From the NCBI GenBank assembly GCA_012519385.1, contig JAAYQI010000180.1, forward strand, positions 1-37,157: a DNA stretch of 37,157 bases, in the 5' to 3' direction. Made by a program: the position numbers and the translations under genes. Shown piece by piece: positions 10,472 to 20,641 of the stretch (positions within the stretch are counted from its first letter, which is position 1; each line of letters starts with the position of its first letter). This DNA is from Candidatus Epulonipiscium sp. (GTDB lineage: Bacteria; Bacillota; Clostridia; Lachnospirales; Anaerotignaceae). Under the pieces are notes generated by a model, which made no database searches, was not told the DNA's origin, and worked only from the letters and a program-made list of their open reading frames with translations.

Positions 10472-11572
10472 TCAGTCCTTTACAAAAACTTCATAGTTCA
10501 TTTGTCTTAAAAGCCGTATGCTTGTCTGGCGGTCGTCTTCGTTATCAAAGGCAAAGTAAAGCACACCTGTTTCCTGTTCTCTATTATTAATAATGCTCAT
10601 ATTTTTAATATTGATATTGTGACTGGAAAAAAGAACGGTAATAATAGCAATACTACCAGGTCTATCCAGTACATCAACAGTAATTTCGTACCGTTTTACA
10701 TAACTTGAAGGTGTTACATTTACAAAAGAGTCCCGATATTGACGTGCTGTATCAAAATAGGAAAATAATTCCTCTTTATTGAGGGAGGCAATATTTTCCT
10801 TCATTTTTTTAATATTATTTTCCAATGATTGCAATACTGTTAATATTTCCGATTGGTTTTCAATGCAGATGCTCTCCCACATTTCAGGACTTGAGGAAGC
10901 AATTCTTGTAATATCCTTAAATCCTCCTGCAGCCAGTTGGTGCATATAGTGCTCGGGGGTATCCAGCTCCTTTACGGTATTTACCAAAGCAGATGCAACA
11001 ATATGAGGAACGTGGCTAATGGATGCTACCACATAGTCATGCTGTTTTGGTGGCATAATAATCGGAATAGCACCGATATTACGGAGAAGTTGAGCAAAGT
11101 TTTCCGTTTGTGTCGATGTGGCATATTCCCCTGGAGTTAAAATATAGTATGCATTTTCAAACAAATGCTCTTTGGAAGCACTATAGCGAAATCGCTCTGA
11201 ACCCGTCATTGGATGCCCGCCGATATAGGTGATTGCATTTCCTAAAGAAGAAATTCTTTCATAAATGGCACTTTTTGTACTACCTACGTCAGTCAAAATA
11301 CAGTTGCTATCTATGTAAGGAAGCAATTTTTGTGCATATTCGAAAATTTTGTCCACGGGAGTACATATAAAAATAATATCACACTGGGAAAACAGTTCAT
11401 TAATTTCAGTGGTGTATCCATCAATGACTCCCTCAGCATATGCCGCTTGCAAAACGTCGTCTCTGCGGTTGCAGGCAACAATGGTGGATATGCCGCAACG
11501 AGCTTTTAATGCTTTTGCAATAGAACCGCCAATGAGCCCTAATCCAACAATACCTACCTTATGAAACATCAT
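10472..11572 (-). CDS. tyrA: Prephenate dehydrogenase with C-terminal ACT domain
   Basis: GIVGLGLIGGSIAKALK Rossmann motif, GGHPMTGSE, ACT-like DVLDRPGSIAIITVLFSSHNINIKNMSI. Confidence 0.95.
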   Translation of the reverse strand: MMFHKVGIVGLGLIGGSIAKALKARCGISTIVACNRRDDVLQAAYAEGVIDGYTTEINELFSQCDIIFICTPVDKIFEYAQKLLPYIDSNCILTDVGSTKSAIYERISSLGNAITYIGGHPMTGSERFRYSASKEHLFENAYYILTPGEYATSTQTENFAQLLRNIGAIPIIMPPKQHDYVVASISHVPHIVASALVNTVKELDTPEHYMHQLAAGGFKDITRIASSSPEMWESICIENQSEILTVLQSLENNIKKMKENIASLNKEELFSYFDTARQYRDSFVNVTPSSYVKRYEITVDVLDRPGSIAIITVLFSSHNINIKNMSIINNREQETGVLYFAFDNEDDRQTSIRLLRQMNYEVFVKD

Positions 11573-12585
11573 TCAAATTTCCTTCCTGCAAGTTGTATAA
11601 AGGGTTTTAGCTCTTCACATAATGCTTTAAAATCAGCTGGATTTAAAGATTGTGCTCCATCGGACAAAGCACAAGCAGGGTTTGGATGAACCTCTATCAT
11701 TAATCCATCTGCACCCACAGCTGCTGCTGCTTTACTTAAAGGAGCAATATACTCACGAACACCAGAAGCATGGCTAGGGTCAATAATAATTGGCAAATGT
11801 GTTTTACTGCGTAAGACGGGAACAGCACTGATATCCAGCGTATTTCTTGTACTGGTTTCAAAGGTGCGGATTCCTCTTTCGCATAAAATCACTTTTTCAT
11901 TTCCTTCGCTCATGATATATTCCGCTGCATTTAACCATTCATCAATGGTAGCAGATAATCCACGCTTTAACAGCACAGGGAGGTTGGTTTTGCCTGCTGC
12001 TTTTAGAAGCTCAAAGTTTTGCATATTTCTTGCACCAATTTGTAATAAATCTACATATTGAACAGCTGTCTCTAATGCACGAAGGCTTGTTATTTCTGTA
12101 ATAACAGGCATACCAGTTTGCTCCCGTATTTCTGCCATATATGTTAAGCCATCTTCCTCCAATCCCTGAAAGGAGTAGGGGGAGGTACGAGGTTTATAAG
12201 CACCGCCTCTTAAAATCTGGGCACCTGCATTTTTTGCAGCCCAAGCAGATTCCAGCAGTTGCTCTTTGCTTTCAATGGCGCAGGGGCCAGCCATAATGGT
12301 AAAGTTTCCGCCGCCGATTTTAACACCACGTACATCAATGGTTGTAGGCTCAGGATGGAATTTTATATTTGCAATTTTATAAGATTCACTAATGGGAACC
12401 AAACGTTCCACACCTGGCATAAGCTGCGGATTTTTTTCTAAAAATTTGCTTTTATCTCCGACAACACCAATGATAGTGATGGATTCCCCTCTAGAGAGGT
12501 GGGCATTTAAACCCAATTCATAAAGGGTATTCACGATACCTTGGATATGTTCTTCAGTTGCGTTGGGTTGCATTACTACAATCAT
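11569..12585 (-). CDS. aroF: 3-deoxy-7-phosphoheptulonate synthase
   Basis: GPCAIESKEQLL, RGGAYKPRTSPYSFQGL, DPSHASG motifs; N-terminal ferredoxin-like regulatory domain. Confidence 0.96.
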   Translation of the reverse strand: MIVVMQPNATEEHIQGIVNTLYELGLNAHLSRGESITIIGVVGDKSKFLEKNPQLMPGVERLVPISESYKIANIKFHPEPTTIDVRGVKIGGGNFTIMAGPCAIESKEQLLESAWAAKNAGAQILRGGAYKPRTSPYSFQGLEEDGLTYMAEIREQTGMPVITEITSLRALETAVQYVDLLQIGARNMQNFELLKAAGKTNLPVLLKRGLSATIDEWLNAAEYIMSEGNEKVILCERGIRTFETSTRNTLDISAVPVLRSKTHLPIIIDPSHASGVREYIAPLSKAAAAVGADGLMIEVHPNPACALSDGAQSLNPADFKALCEELKPFIQLAGRKFE

Positions 12586-12660
12586 TTTTCATTGCCCTCC
12601 TTAAGATTTTGATTTGATACCTATTGTACTCCAGGCAATGCAGAAGTGTCAATGATTGTA

Positions 12661-13395
12661 TTAAAGTCGCATTCTCATCTCCAAGTATTCCAACACATCC
12701 TTTTTATAGGTACGGCTAATTAAGGCATTGTTTGGATAACCCTGAAAGCTAATAGTCCACGGGTCTCTTGTTTTATCAATTTTTGAAATGTTATCTATAT
12801 TCACCAAATAAGAACGGTGTGTTTGTTTTAAAAAGTCTAAAGGAGCAGTTTGTTTTAATTTATATAAAGGCATAGAAATCGTTATTTTATCCTCTGCAGT
12901 ATGAATAATGCATTTATGCTGCACAGCTTCCACAAAAAATATTTTATGTAGTGGAATATTGCGATAAGAATGTACCATATCTAAGCCAACTCTGAACTGC
13001 TGCCCCAATTTTTGATAAAGAGAAAAGTACATATTCAAATATTCGGTAAAAGCGTTACAAGTATCTTTATCAAAAGGAAGCAAAATATAATTACAAAATT
13101 TAAAATGTGTAAATGCTGGAATCAAGTATTCCAAATTAGAAGAAAGCAATATAGTAGGAGTAGTTCTGTATTTTTTTATTTTTTGTAATTCATGTACAAA
13201 TTGCAAAGAGTCACATGATTTTTTATCAAGTGAAACAATAAAGAAATGAATGTTGCAATTTGTGAATATCTCCATCGCAGAGGAAAGGGTTTTTGCAGTA
13301 TAAAATGGAATGTCGACAGGAAATCCCTTAATAATTTCTTCTATTACAGACAGGGTTTGATCATCACAAAATGCTGCTAATACGGTAAAAATAAT
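12661..13395 (-). CDS. LytTR-type response regulator
   Basis: C-terminal LytTR domain (IFFVEAVQHKCIIHT...LDFLKQTHRSYLVNIDNISKI). Receiver-like N-terminus begins (I)IFTVLAAFCDDQ. Probable non-AUG start (ATT at 13395 or 13392) behind AGAGGAG; the 286-aa track ORF start is probably too far upstream. Confidence 0.8.
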   Translation of the reverse strand: MIFTVLAAFCDDQTLSVIEEIIKGFPVDIPFYTAKTLSSAMEIFTNCNIHFFIVSLDKKSCDSLQFVHELQKIKKYRTTPTILLSSNLEYLIPAFTHFKFCNYILLPFDKDTCNAFTEYLNMYFSLYQKLGQQFRVGLDMVHSYRNIPLHKIFFVEAVQHKCIIHTAEDKITISMPLYKLKQTAPLDFLKQTHRSYLVNIDNISKIDKTRDPWTISFQGYPNNALISRTYKKDVLEYLEMRMRL

Positions 13396-13547
13396 ATCAT
13401 CTCCTCTTTGATATATTATTAACGGATATTTTATGTATTCCTGGAACATTATATCACATAATGTAAAATGTTGTATAGTGAATTCACAAAAGAATAGGTA
13501 TATTTTTAAGTAACAGTTCATAACTTTAAAAAAAGGAGGACAACACT

Positions 13548-14522
13548 GTGGATGAAAAGAAAAAAATTCTACAATCTATCGGGGGACGTTTGCAAAATGT
13601 TCTACAAAATATGGATGAAGCCTATTTTCTTCATATAGAGGAGATTCGCATTCGAGCAGGACAGCCTTTTATGATTCGCATGAAAGGAAAAGAATATGTT
13701 GTCTCCGCCAAAGGAGAATTAATGGATAGCACACAGAGAGGATTTATTCCGACTCTTTCGGATATCCAAAAGATATTGGAAGTACTAAGCAGATATTCTT
13801 TTTATGCCTTTGAAGAAGAGGTAAAAGAAGGTTTTTTGACCATTGAAGGAGGGCACCGTATTGGCCTGGCTGGAAAAATTGTATTGGAGAATGGAAAAAT
13901 AAAAACAATGAAAAATATCCATGCTTTAAATATCCGCTTATCCCATGAGATAAAGGGGTGCGCGGATGGCGTTTTAAACTATATCGTGCGTCACGGAAGA
14001 GTGCATCACACGATGATTATTTCGCCTCCTGGGTGTGGTAAAACAACATTACTGCGAGACATTGTAAGACAAATTAGCAATGGAAAACCTGGTGTTTGCT
14101 CTGGATATACCGTAGGAGTTGTGGACGAGAGAGGAGAAATTGCAGGATGTTATCAAGGAATTGTGCAAAACGATGTAGGCATGAGAACCGATGTTTTAGA
14201 CTGTTGCCCTAAAGCACAGGGAATGTTAATGCTTCTGCGTAGCATGGCTCCTCAAGTGATTGCAGTGGATGAAATAGGAAAAAAAGAAGATTTTGAAGCA
14301 ATAGAGAGCATTTTAAATGCTGGTATTCAATTAATATGTACTGTTCATGGTAACTCTTTGGAGGATATCAAAAAAAGACCTATCCTCAATGCATTATTGG
14401 AGGAAGGGGTGTTTGGAACAATCATCGTTTTATCGGGTAAGCGTTCTATTGGAGAAATAACAGAAGTTTATGATGAAAACTTAAATAGTATCTTTACAAA
14501 AAAGAAGGGGATTATGTGCTGA
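13548..14522 (+). CDS. spoIIIAA: Stage III sporulation protein AA (ATPase)
   Basis: Walker A PPGCGKTTLLRDI, VDERGEIAG; GTG start after AAAGGAGGA; first gene of the canonical eight-gene operon. Confidence 0.96.
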   Translation: MDEKKKILQSIGGRLQNVLQNMDEAYFLHIEEIRIRAGQPFMIRMKGKEYVVSAKGELMDSTQRGFIPTLSDIQKILEVLSRYSFYAFEEEVKEGFLTIEGGHRIGLAGKIVLENGKIKTMKNIHALNIRLSHEIKGCADGVLNYIVRHGRVHHTMIISPPGCGKTTLLRDIVRQISNGKPGVCSGYTVGVVDERGEIAGCYQGIVQNDVGMRTDVLDCCPKAQGMLMLLRSMAPQVIAVDEIGKKEDFEAIESILNAGIQLICTVHGNSLEDIKKRPILNALLEEGVFGTIIVLSGKRSIGEITEVYDENLNSIFTKKKGIMC

Positions 14523-15037
14523 TAAAATGGATAGGAATTGTCTGTATTTTATTTTCTTCTATTATGACAGGAGCATATTTATCAAAACGATTTTATTTCA
14601 GAGCAGAGGATTTAGCCCAGATGCGGCGAGCCATGCTGATATTAAAAAATCAAATCCTTTTTTATTCCATGCCCTTGCCTGATGGTATGAGAGAAATATC
14701 CGAAAAGGTAGGCGGAGCCATAGGAGCTATTTTTGCTACTGCCGCAGGCCAGATGGAAGAAAGACAGGGGAAAGATGCCCAAAGCATCTGGCAGATTGCC
14801 TTGGAGAAAGAAAAGGGAAAAACATATTTTACATCAGAAGATATGGAGGAACTACATAACTTTGGGAGAACACTGGGGTATTTGGATAAAGGACAGCAAC
14901 AGTCCTCGATTGATTTACTCATCGAATATCTAACCGACAAAGAAGAAGCACTGAGAAAAGCAGGACAAAATAATACAAAACTATATGGAAGCATGAGTAT
15001 TCTCGTTGCTATGCTTACCATTGTAGTGCTGCTATAA
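14516..15037 (+). CDS. spoIIIAB: Stage III sporulation protein AB
   Basis: Size, terminal hydrophobic segments and operon position. Confidence 0.93.
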   Translation: MLIKWIGIVCILFSSIMTGAYLSKRFYFRAEDLAQMRRAMLILKNQILFYSMPLPDGMREISEKVGGAIGAIFATAAGQMEERQGKDAQSIWQIALEKEKGKTYFTSEDMEELHNFGRTLGYLDKGQQQSSIDLLIEYLTDKEEALRKAGQNNTKLYGSMSILVAMLTIVVLL

Positions 15038-15050
15038 AAGGAGGATAAGT

Positions 15051-15245
15051 ATGGAAATTAATATTGTTTTTCAAATTGCAGCTGTTGGAATTTTGGTTGC
15101 AGTGCTAAACCAAGTTCTCATTCGTGCAGGTAGAGAAGAACAGGCAATGATGACAACTTTGGCAGGGCTTGTTGTGGTACTATTTTGGGTTATTCAATAT
15201 ATTAGTACCTTGTTTCAAACAGTGCAAACCCTATTCCAGTTATAG
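15051..15245 (+). CDS. spoIIIAC: Stage III sporulation protein AC
   Basis: 64-aa two-TM protein in operon position, family-like sequence. Confidence 0.94.
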   Translation: MEINIVFQIAAVGILVAVLNQVLIRAGREEQAMMTTLAGLVVVLFWVIQYISTLFQTVQTLFQL

Positions 15246-15262
15246 CCTTGGGAGGTGGATAT

Positions 15263-15646
15263 ATGGAAATGGGACAAATTGTGGCGGTGGGGCTCATTGG
15301 TACTATTTTATCGGTAATGCTGAAAAAACAAAATCCTGAACTAAGCCTTTTAACTGCTTTAGCCACAGGATTAATTCTGTTCTTTTTCATCTGTACACAA
15401 ATAGGATTTTTAATTGGGCTTCTTCGGGAAACAGCAGAAAAAGCAGGTATCAGCAGTGGATTTTTTATCATCGTGCTAAAAATAACAGGAATAGCATATC
15501 TATCTCAATTTGGGATGCAGATTTGTGCCGATGCGGGCGAAGGTGCTATTGCAGCAAAAATTGAGCTTGCCGGAAAAATACTCATTATGACCGTATCTGC
15601 GCCTATTTTACTAGCAGTACTGGATGTAGTGATGGGGCTCACTTAA
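15263..15646 (+). CDS. spoIIIAD: Stage III sporulation protein AD
   Basis: Operon position and family-like hydrophobic sequence; ATG at 15263 follows GGAGGTGG. Confidence 0.93.
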   Translation: MEMGQIVAVGLIGTILSVMLKKQNPELSLLTALATGLILFFFICTQIGFLIGLLRETAEKAGISSGFFIIVLKITGIAYLSQFGMQICADAGEGAIAAKIELAGKILIMTVSAPILLAVLDVVMGLT

Positions 15647-15671
15647 CGGAGGAAGGGGAAGGGAACGAAGG

Positions 15672-16799
15672 ATGAGAGGAATACGGTTTATGCTGTGCTT
15701 TATGCTGCTGCTGTTGGGCATGGTGCAATATGTAAAAGCGGAAGAATTATCCGGCGTTATAGAAAACAAATTAGAGCGTCTTGATTTGGGCGTGGTGGAT
15801 AATGAAGCAGGCACCATTGAGGACATGGAGGAAGTTACATTTCAAGGTTTGGTGAAGAAAATTATAACTGGTGAGTTTAGCTTTCGTCCTTCTAAAATTT
15901 TTTCCTTTGTGATGGAGCATTGCTTCGGAGAAGTAAAAAATCAAATGTCTACTGTGAGAAAGTTGATACTGATTATGATTCTCAGCGGAATATTAAAGAA
16001 TTTGAATGCATCTTTTTCTGGAAAATCTGTGGGAGAATTGGGATTTTACATATGCTATTTGGTTTTGATTGTTTTAGTGATGACAGAATTTTATCGCCAG
16101 ACTGCGATGGTTGGGATGGTAGTAAAAAAAATGACCATATCCTTCCAAGCAATGCTTCCCATTTTTTTTGCACTGGCGGCATCCTCAGGGGGATATACGC
16201 AGACGGCCGTCATAGGCCCTACCATTGCAGGAGGCGCGGGGATATTATCTGTTGTTTTGACTACAGTGGTATTACCAATCATTACTCTTGCGGCATCTTT
16301 AGAGATGATAAACCATATTACAGAAAAACCTATGCTAGGCAGGTTTAATGACTTATTAAAAGGCGGAATTGCCTTGGGTATGAAGGCTGCAGCGTTCTTA
16401 TTTATGACATTATTATCCCTGCAAAAGCTAGGAGCATCTTCTATTAACCATATGCTAGGGAAAACTACCAAAGCAGTGGTAAGTGCTATTCCTGTGGTTG
16501 GCGATGTTATGGGAGGAGCAGTAGAATCTGCCGCTGCCTTGACAGGAATGCTAAAAAACGGAACCTTAGCTGCGGCGGCCATATTTCTGATTTGTATGTG
16601 TGCTGTACCGCTGATTCGACTAGGGGTTATGGTGGGGATTTATAAAGTAACGGCGGCGATTGCAGAGCCTGTTTGTGAGCCGAGGCTTGTAAAATGCATT
16701 GGCGGTGTGGGAGATTTTTTGGTTTTGCTTTTCGGTATATTATTTTTAATGGAAGTGATGTTTTTATTTTCTGCAATATTATTATTAGCAGTGTTTTGA
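15672..16799 (+). CDS. spoIIIAE: Stage III sporulation protein AE
   Basis: 375-aa multi-TM protein in operon position with a family-like C-terminal half. Confidence 0.95.
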   Translation: MRGIRFMLCFMLLLLGMVQYVKAEELSGVIENKLERLDLGVVDNEAGTIEDMEEVTFQGLVKKIITGEFSFRPSKIFSFVMEHCFGEVKNQMSTVRKLILIMILSGILKNLNASFSGKSVGELGFYICYLVLIVLVMTEFYRQTAMVGMVVKKMTISFQAMLPIFFALAASSGGYTQTAVIGPTIAGGAGILSVVLTTVVLPIITLAASLEMINHITEKPMLGRFNDLLKGGIALGMKAAAFLFMTLLSLQKLGASSINHMLGKTTKAVVSAIPVVGDVMGGAVESAAALTGMLKNGTLAAAAIFLICMCAVPLIRLGVMVGIYKVTAAIAEPVCEPRLVKCIGGVGDFLVLLFGILFLMEVMFLFSAILLLAVF

Positions 16800-16815
16800 A
16801 AGGAAGGAAACAGGA

Positions 16816-17331
16816 ATGACAGAGGCTTTTTCGGCATATATAAAAACTATAGCGGCAGTCACGTTATTTATGGCATTTGCTGAAATGCTGATGCCGGATA
16901 ATAGTTTTAAAAAATATATTCATCTTGTAACAGGAATTTTGCTTTTGACAGTAATGGCAAAGCCCATGCTTTCCCTCGTCCATTTTGATGTGGAAGAAAT
17001 AGAAAGCAAGATAGTTGAAAAAATGAATCTTTTACAAAGCAATATCACATTAGAAAGCGAAGAATATTATGAAGAACTACAAGAGGAGACCGTACAAGAC
17101 CTCTACACCCAGGAGGTAAATAGAAAAATTACACAAGATATCCAAACAAAATTTGGAGAAGACTTGCAAGTTCAAACAGAAGTAGAAAAAGACAGCAACA
17201 GTATACATTACGGTAATGTTGTGGCGGTCACAATTTTTGGAAACTGCCCGAACGGAGAGGAGTTGAAAAAGTACATGGCAGATAGTTATCATATTGCCCC
17301 GGAATCTATTTCGGTTTATGTGGATTCGTAA
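16816..17331 (+). CDS. spoIIIAF: Stage III sporulation protein AF
   Basis: Two N-terminal TM segments, operon position. Confidence 0.9.
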   Translation: MTEAFSAYIKTIAAVTLFMAFAEMLMPDNSFKKYIHLVTGILLLTVMAKPMLSLVHFDVEEIESKIVEKMNLLQSNITLESEEYYEELQEETVQDLYTQEVNRKITQDIQTKFGEDLQVQTEVEKDSNSIHYGNVVAVTIFGNCPNGEELKKYMADSYHIAPESISVYVDS

Positions 17332-17376
17332 TACACAAAATAAAGAAAAAGTCCAACAAGACACAAAAGAGAGGTT

Positions 17377-17970
17377 GTGTGTGAAATGGAGAAAAAAAAC
17401 TTTTTAAAGGAATTATTTCAGCCTGAAAATAAAAAAACTAGAATGAATTTATTAACTATATTTGCAGTGGGAGTGTTGTTGTTACTGGCAGGGGATACGT
17501 TTTTTCAAAAAAAGGAAACGGAAAATAAAGCTCCTATCCAAGAGCAAAAGGAAGACACCATACAACTGCAAAATGGGAAAGAAGAAAATCTAGAAAAAAG
17601 GCTGCAAAAAATTTTATTGCAAGTGGATGGTGCAGGGCAGGTGCAGGTAATGATTACATTTCGCTCTGGCGCAGAATCAATAGTAGCACAAGAAGAAAAA
17701 GTGGAGGATAGCCATACCGAGGAAAAAATGTCTCAAGGTACCATAAAAACATCGGAAAATACCAAACAGGAAAATACAGTGGTTATGCTTGAAGATGGTA
17801 AGGGAAACAAAACACCTTTTGTAGTAAAAGAAACGGTTCCTCAAGTAGAAGGTGTTGTGATTGTTGCCCAAGGCGGTGAAGATGCAAGGGTACGCAATGC
17901 ACTTACTTTGGCAGCACAGGCATTGTTGGATGTACCTGCGCATAAAATTGCAATATTAAAAATGAAATAG
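17377..17970 (+). CDS. spoIIIAG: Stage III sporulation protein AG
   Basis: TM plus ring-building-like C-terminus (PQVEGVVIVAQGGEDARVRNALTLAAQALLDVPAHKIAILKM). Start 17377 (GTG) or 17386 (ATG). Confidence 0.94.
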   Translation: MCEMEKKNFLKELFQPENKKTRMNLLTIFAVGVLLLLAGDTFFQKKETENKAPIQEQKEDTIQLQNGKEENLEKRLQKILLQVDGAGQVQVMITFRSGAESIVAQEEKVEDSHTEEKMSQGTIKTSENTKQENTVVMLEDGKGNKTPFVVKETVPQVEGVVIVAQGGEDARVRNALTLAAQALLDVPAHKIAILKMK

Positions 17971-17984
17971 GGGAGGAAAATAGT

Positions 17985-18629
17985 ATGTTTATGATTAAAA
18001 GAAATCAAGTAATTGTTACAGCTTTGGCGGTGATGATTGCGGTAGCGGGCTACTTAAATTTTACAGAAAGCAGAGGAAGCGAAAAAAGTAAGACCGCAAT
18101 GAATTTAACCGATGAGGGAGATGCAGTGGCTATTTTGGATGATTTTTCAACATTGCCTGATGATGACCCAGATGCTGTGGCAGCGTTAGACCCAATTACA
18201 GCGGAAGCTTCTGCTACAACAGGAGATGGAGCGGCAGTATTTGTAAGTGCAGAAAATGTTACTTCAGATTCTACGCAGTTTTTTGCTCAGGCAAAATTAG
18301 ATAGAGAGCAAGCTAGAGCAAAACAAAAGGATATTTTGACAGAAATGATGAATAACAACAATGTGCAAGAAGAAAAGAAAGCGCAATGTGCAGATAATAT
18401 GCTTGAACTGCAAAAAAGAGTAGAAAAAGAAACAGCAGCAGAAGCTATGATTGAAGCAAAAGGATTTAAAGAGGCATATGTTCGCATTGATGATGAAACC
18501 GTGGATGTAGTGGTAGATAAGGCAGAACTTACCGATGCGGAAATCGCTCAAATTGAGGATATTGTAAAGCGAAAAACAGGTGTGGCACAAGACAAAATTC
18601 GCATTTCCCCTCTGAAAAAAGCAAAATAG
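17985..18629 (+). CDS. spoIIIAH: Stage III sporulation protein AH (SpoIIQ partner)
   Basis: N-terminal TM, charged linker, C-terminal IEAKGFKEAYVRIDDETVDVVVDKAELTDAEIAQIEDIVKRKTG. Confidence 0.95.
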   Translation: MFMIKRNQVIVTALAVMIAVAGYLNFTESRGSEKSKTAMNLTDEGDAVAILDDFSTLPDDDPDAVAALDPITAEASATTGDGAAVFVSAENVTSDSTQFFAQAKLDREQARAKQKDILTEMMNNNNVQEEKKAQCADNMLELQKRVEKETAAEAMIEAKGFKEAYVRIDDETVDVVVDKAELTDAEIAQIEDIVKRKTGVAQDKIRISPLKKAK

Positions 18630-18666
18630 TATTCATACATAGGGAAACATATTGATAGAAAAAAGA

Positions 18667-18714
18667 AAGACTCCTTTTTCTCCGTGAAAAAACGGAAGGG
18701 AAGGGAGTTTTTAT
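18667..18714 (+). terminator. Terminator after the spoIIIA operon
   Basis: GACTCC...CCGT-gaaaaa-ACGG...GGGAGTTTTT hairpin. Confidence 0.65.
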
Positions 18715-19140
18715 GTTATGACTTATGCAGGGAAGGGAGTGATAATAAAACCTCGCCTTATTGGAGGCTTTTACCGCATTTTAACAATGCACAAGTTTTC
18801 GTGGACTTGGACTTATCCTAATATCAAATTTGCAATAGGGGCATTATATTGGTCAAAACAAACAAGTGAAGCTACTATTAGAATAATTGTATCGATTTTA
18901 TCATCAAAAATACATTGGTAAGTTAAAACATAGAAAGGCAAGAATAAATCCCCACATTCTAAATTTTATGGAGCGTTCAAACGAAGAGTTCATTTATAGT
19001 TTTCCTTCCCAAATAAAAGAGAATCCATTTTTTGGTATCAATAGTATAGTTACATATAAAAACTGTTTTATGAAGCAATTAAAAATCCTCCAAACATAGA
19101 ACCATTCCTTTTACGTTTGGAGGAGGATGTAGCCTTATTT

Positions 19141-20445
19141 TTATTGACTTAACTGAGTGATAGGAATTTTTTCAATATCATACAGGGCGTTTAACAATAG
19201 CCAATTTTGGGTGAAAGGACGCATCAAATTCCAATATCCTGCACCTTTTAATTGTTTTTCAGATAATAAATTCAACTTTCCCAGTATGCTTCTTGCATCT
19301 TCAAACCAAACCACATGCTCTTTGCCATCGTCATCATAATAACGGAAAAAAGGAGATTGTGCTAATTCATCAAATTGTATTTCTGCCCCCACAGACTGTG
19401 CCAGAGCGAGTGCTTCTTCATTTCCTAAAGGTACTGCGGCTGTTGTTCCTCGAATAAAGGGCAAAGCCCAGTCATAGCCATAGTTTGGTATTCCCAATAA
19501 AATTTTATCTGCAGGTATTTCTGTAAGTCCATAATCCACTACTTGTCGCACACTATTTAACGGTGCTACCGCTATAGGAGGGCCAAACATATATCCCCAT
19601 TCATATGTCATTAGCAAAGCAGTATTTGCAATATCTCCCAATGCGGCATAATCATGCCCTTGATAAAGCAGGCCTTCTTGATCTGCAGAAGTTTTTGGTG
19701 CCAAGTCAACATTGACACTAAACCCTTGGGCATTCAATTTTTCTGTAATGTTTTCTAAAAATTGAACATATGCATCTCTATCCTCTGGACGTACATATTC
19801 AAAGTCTACATCTAAGCCCCTATATTTTTTTTGTTTCATTGTGGCAATAATTTGTTCTATCAATTTATTTTGCATATCATAATCGTTAAATAGCTTGCTA
19901 GCAAGTTCTGTGCTAAAGGTACCTTTTTCTGAAACGGAGGATAAAAGCATAATAGGAGCGGTTTGAAATTCCAACGCCATATTAATCAATGGCTGGTCAT
20001 CTATACCACCAATTAAATTACCTTCTTCATCAAACCCATAGCCAAATATGGTCAAAGTAGTCAGATAGGGCAGAGAATTTAGCAGTACATCACGATGAAT
20101 GTAAGGATACGCATAGCCGTTAACGGTAATGGACCTACGTTTTTCATCGGAAAAAGATACTACTACTGGTTCTCCTGCATATAATATTGGGGATGTGGCT
20201 AAATGAGGGTTGTTTTGCAATAGAGAAAGTATCGTGGTATTATACATGACGGAAATTCCTCCTAAGGTATCTCCTGGCTTTGCAATATGTACCACATCAG
20301 GTGTCAATATCAAAAGAGCCTGTCCGACAGTAAGCATATTGGGGTCTGCGAAGTTATTGTCAGTTATAATTCTTTGGGGAGTAGTACCATACTGCTGTGC
20401 AATACTCATTAAGGTCTCTCCCGGTTTTACAACATGAATGTTCAA
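19141..20445 (-). CDS. LysM-containing GH18-family hydrolase (SleL/YaaH-like spore enzyme)
   Basis: Two N-terminal LysM repeats (HVVKPGETLMSIAQQYGTT, HIAKPGDTLGGISVMYNTT); GH18 motif YRGLDVDFEYV. TTG start after GGTGGTGAAA. Confidence 0.9.
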   Translation of the reverse strand: MNIHVVKPGETLMSIAQQYGTTPQRIITDNNFADPNMLTVGQALLILTPDVVHIAKPGDTLGGISVMYNTTILSLLQNNPHLATSPILYAGEPVVVSFSDEKRRSITVNGYAYPYIHRDVLLNSLPYLTTLTIFGYGFDEEGNLIGGIDDQPLINMALEFQTAPIMLLSSVSEKGTFSTELASKLFNDYDMQNKLIEQIIATMKQKKYRGLDVDFEYVRPEDRDAYVQFLENITEKLNAQGFSVNVDLAPKTSADQEGLLYQGHDYAALGDIANTALLMTYEWGYMFGPPIAVAPLNSVRQVVDYGLTEIPADKILLGIPNYGYDWALPFIRGTTAAVPLGNEEALALAQSVGAEIQFDELAQSPFFRYYDDDGKEHVVWFEDARSILGKLNLLSEKQLKGAGYWNLMRPFTQNWLLLNALYDIEKIPITQLSQ

Positions 20446-20641
20446 GCATTTTCACCACCTATTTTTAATATATACATAAGAATATCATAATAAAAGTATA
20501 TTCTACTTCTATGCTATTCAGTACCATAAATATAGAGATTATTCTTTATTAATCTAGAAATGTGAGTATTATAACGAAACCATAGGATTATTCTTTACTT
20601 TCTATCTGAGTATGGTGTAGAATAGGAAAGAATGAAATATT

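Noticed and set aside
18718-19099. Plus-strand ORFs of 67 and 70 aa downstream of the spoIIIA operon
   Set aside because: No convincing ribosome site or recognisable domain; region looks noncoding or degenerate.
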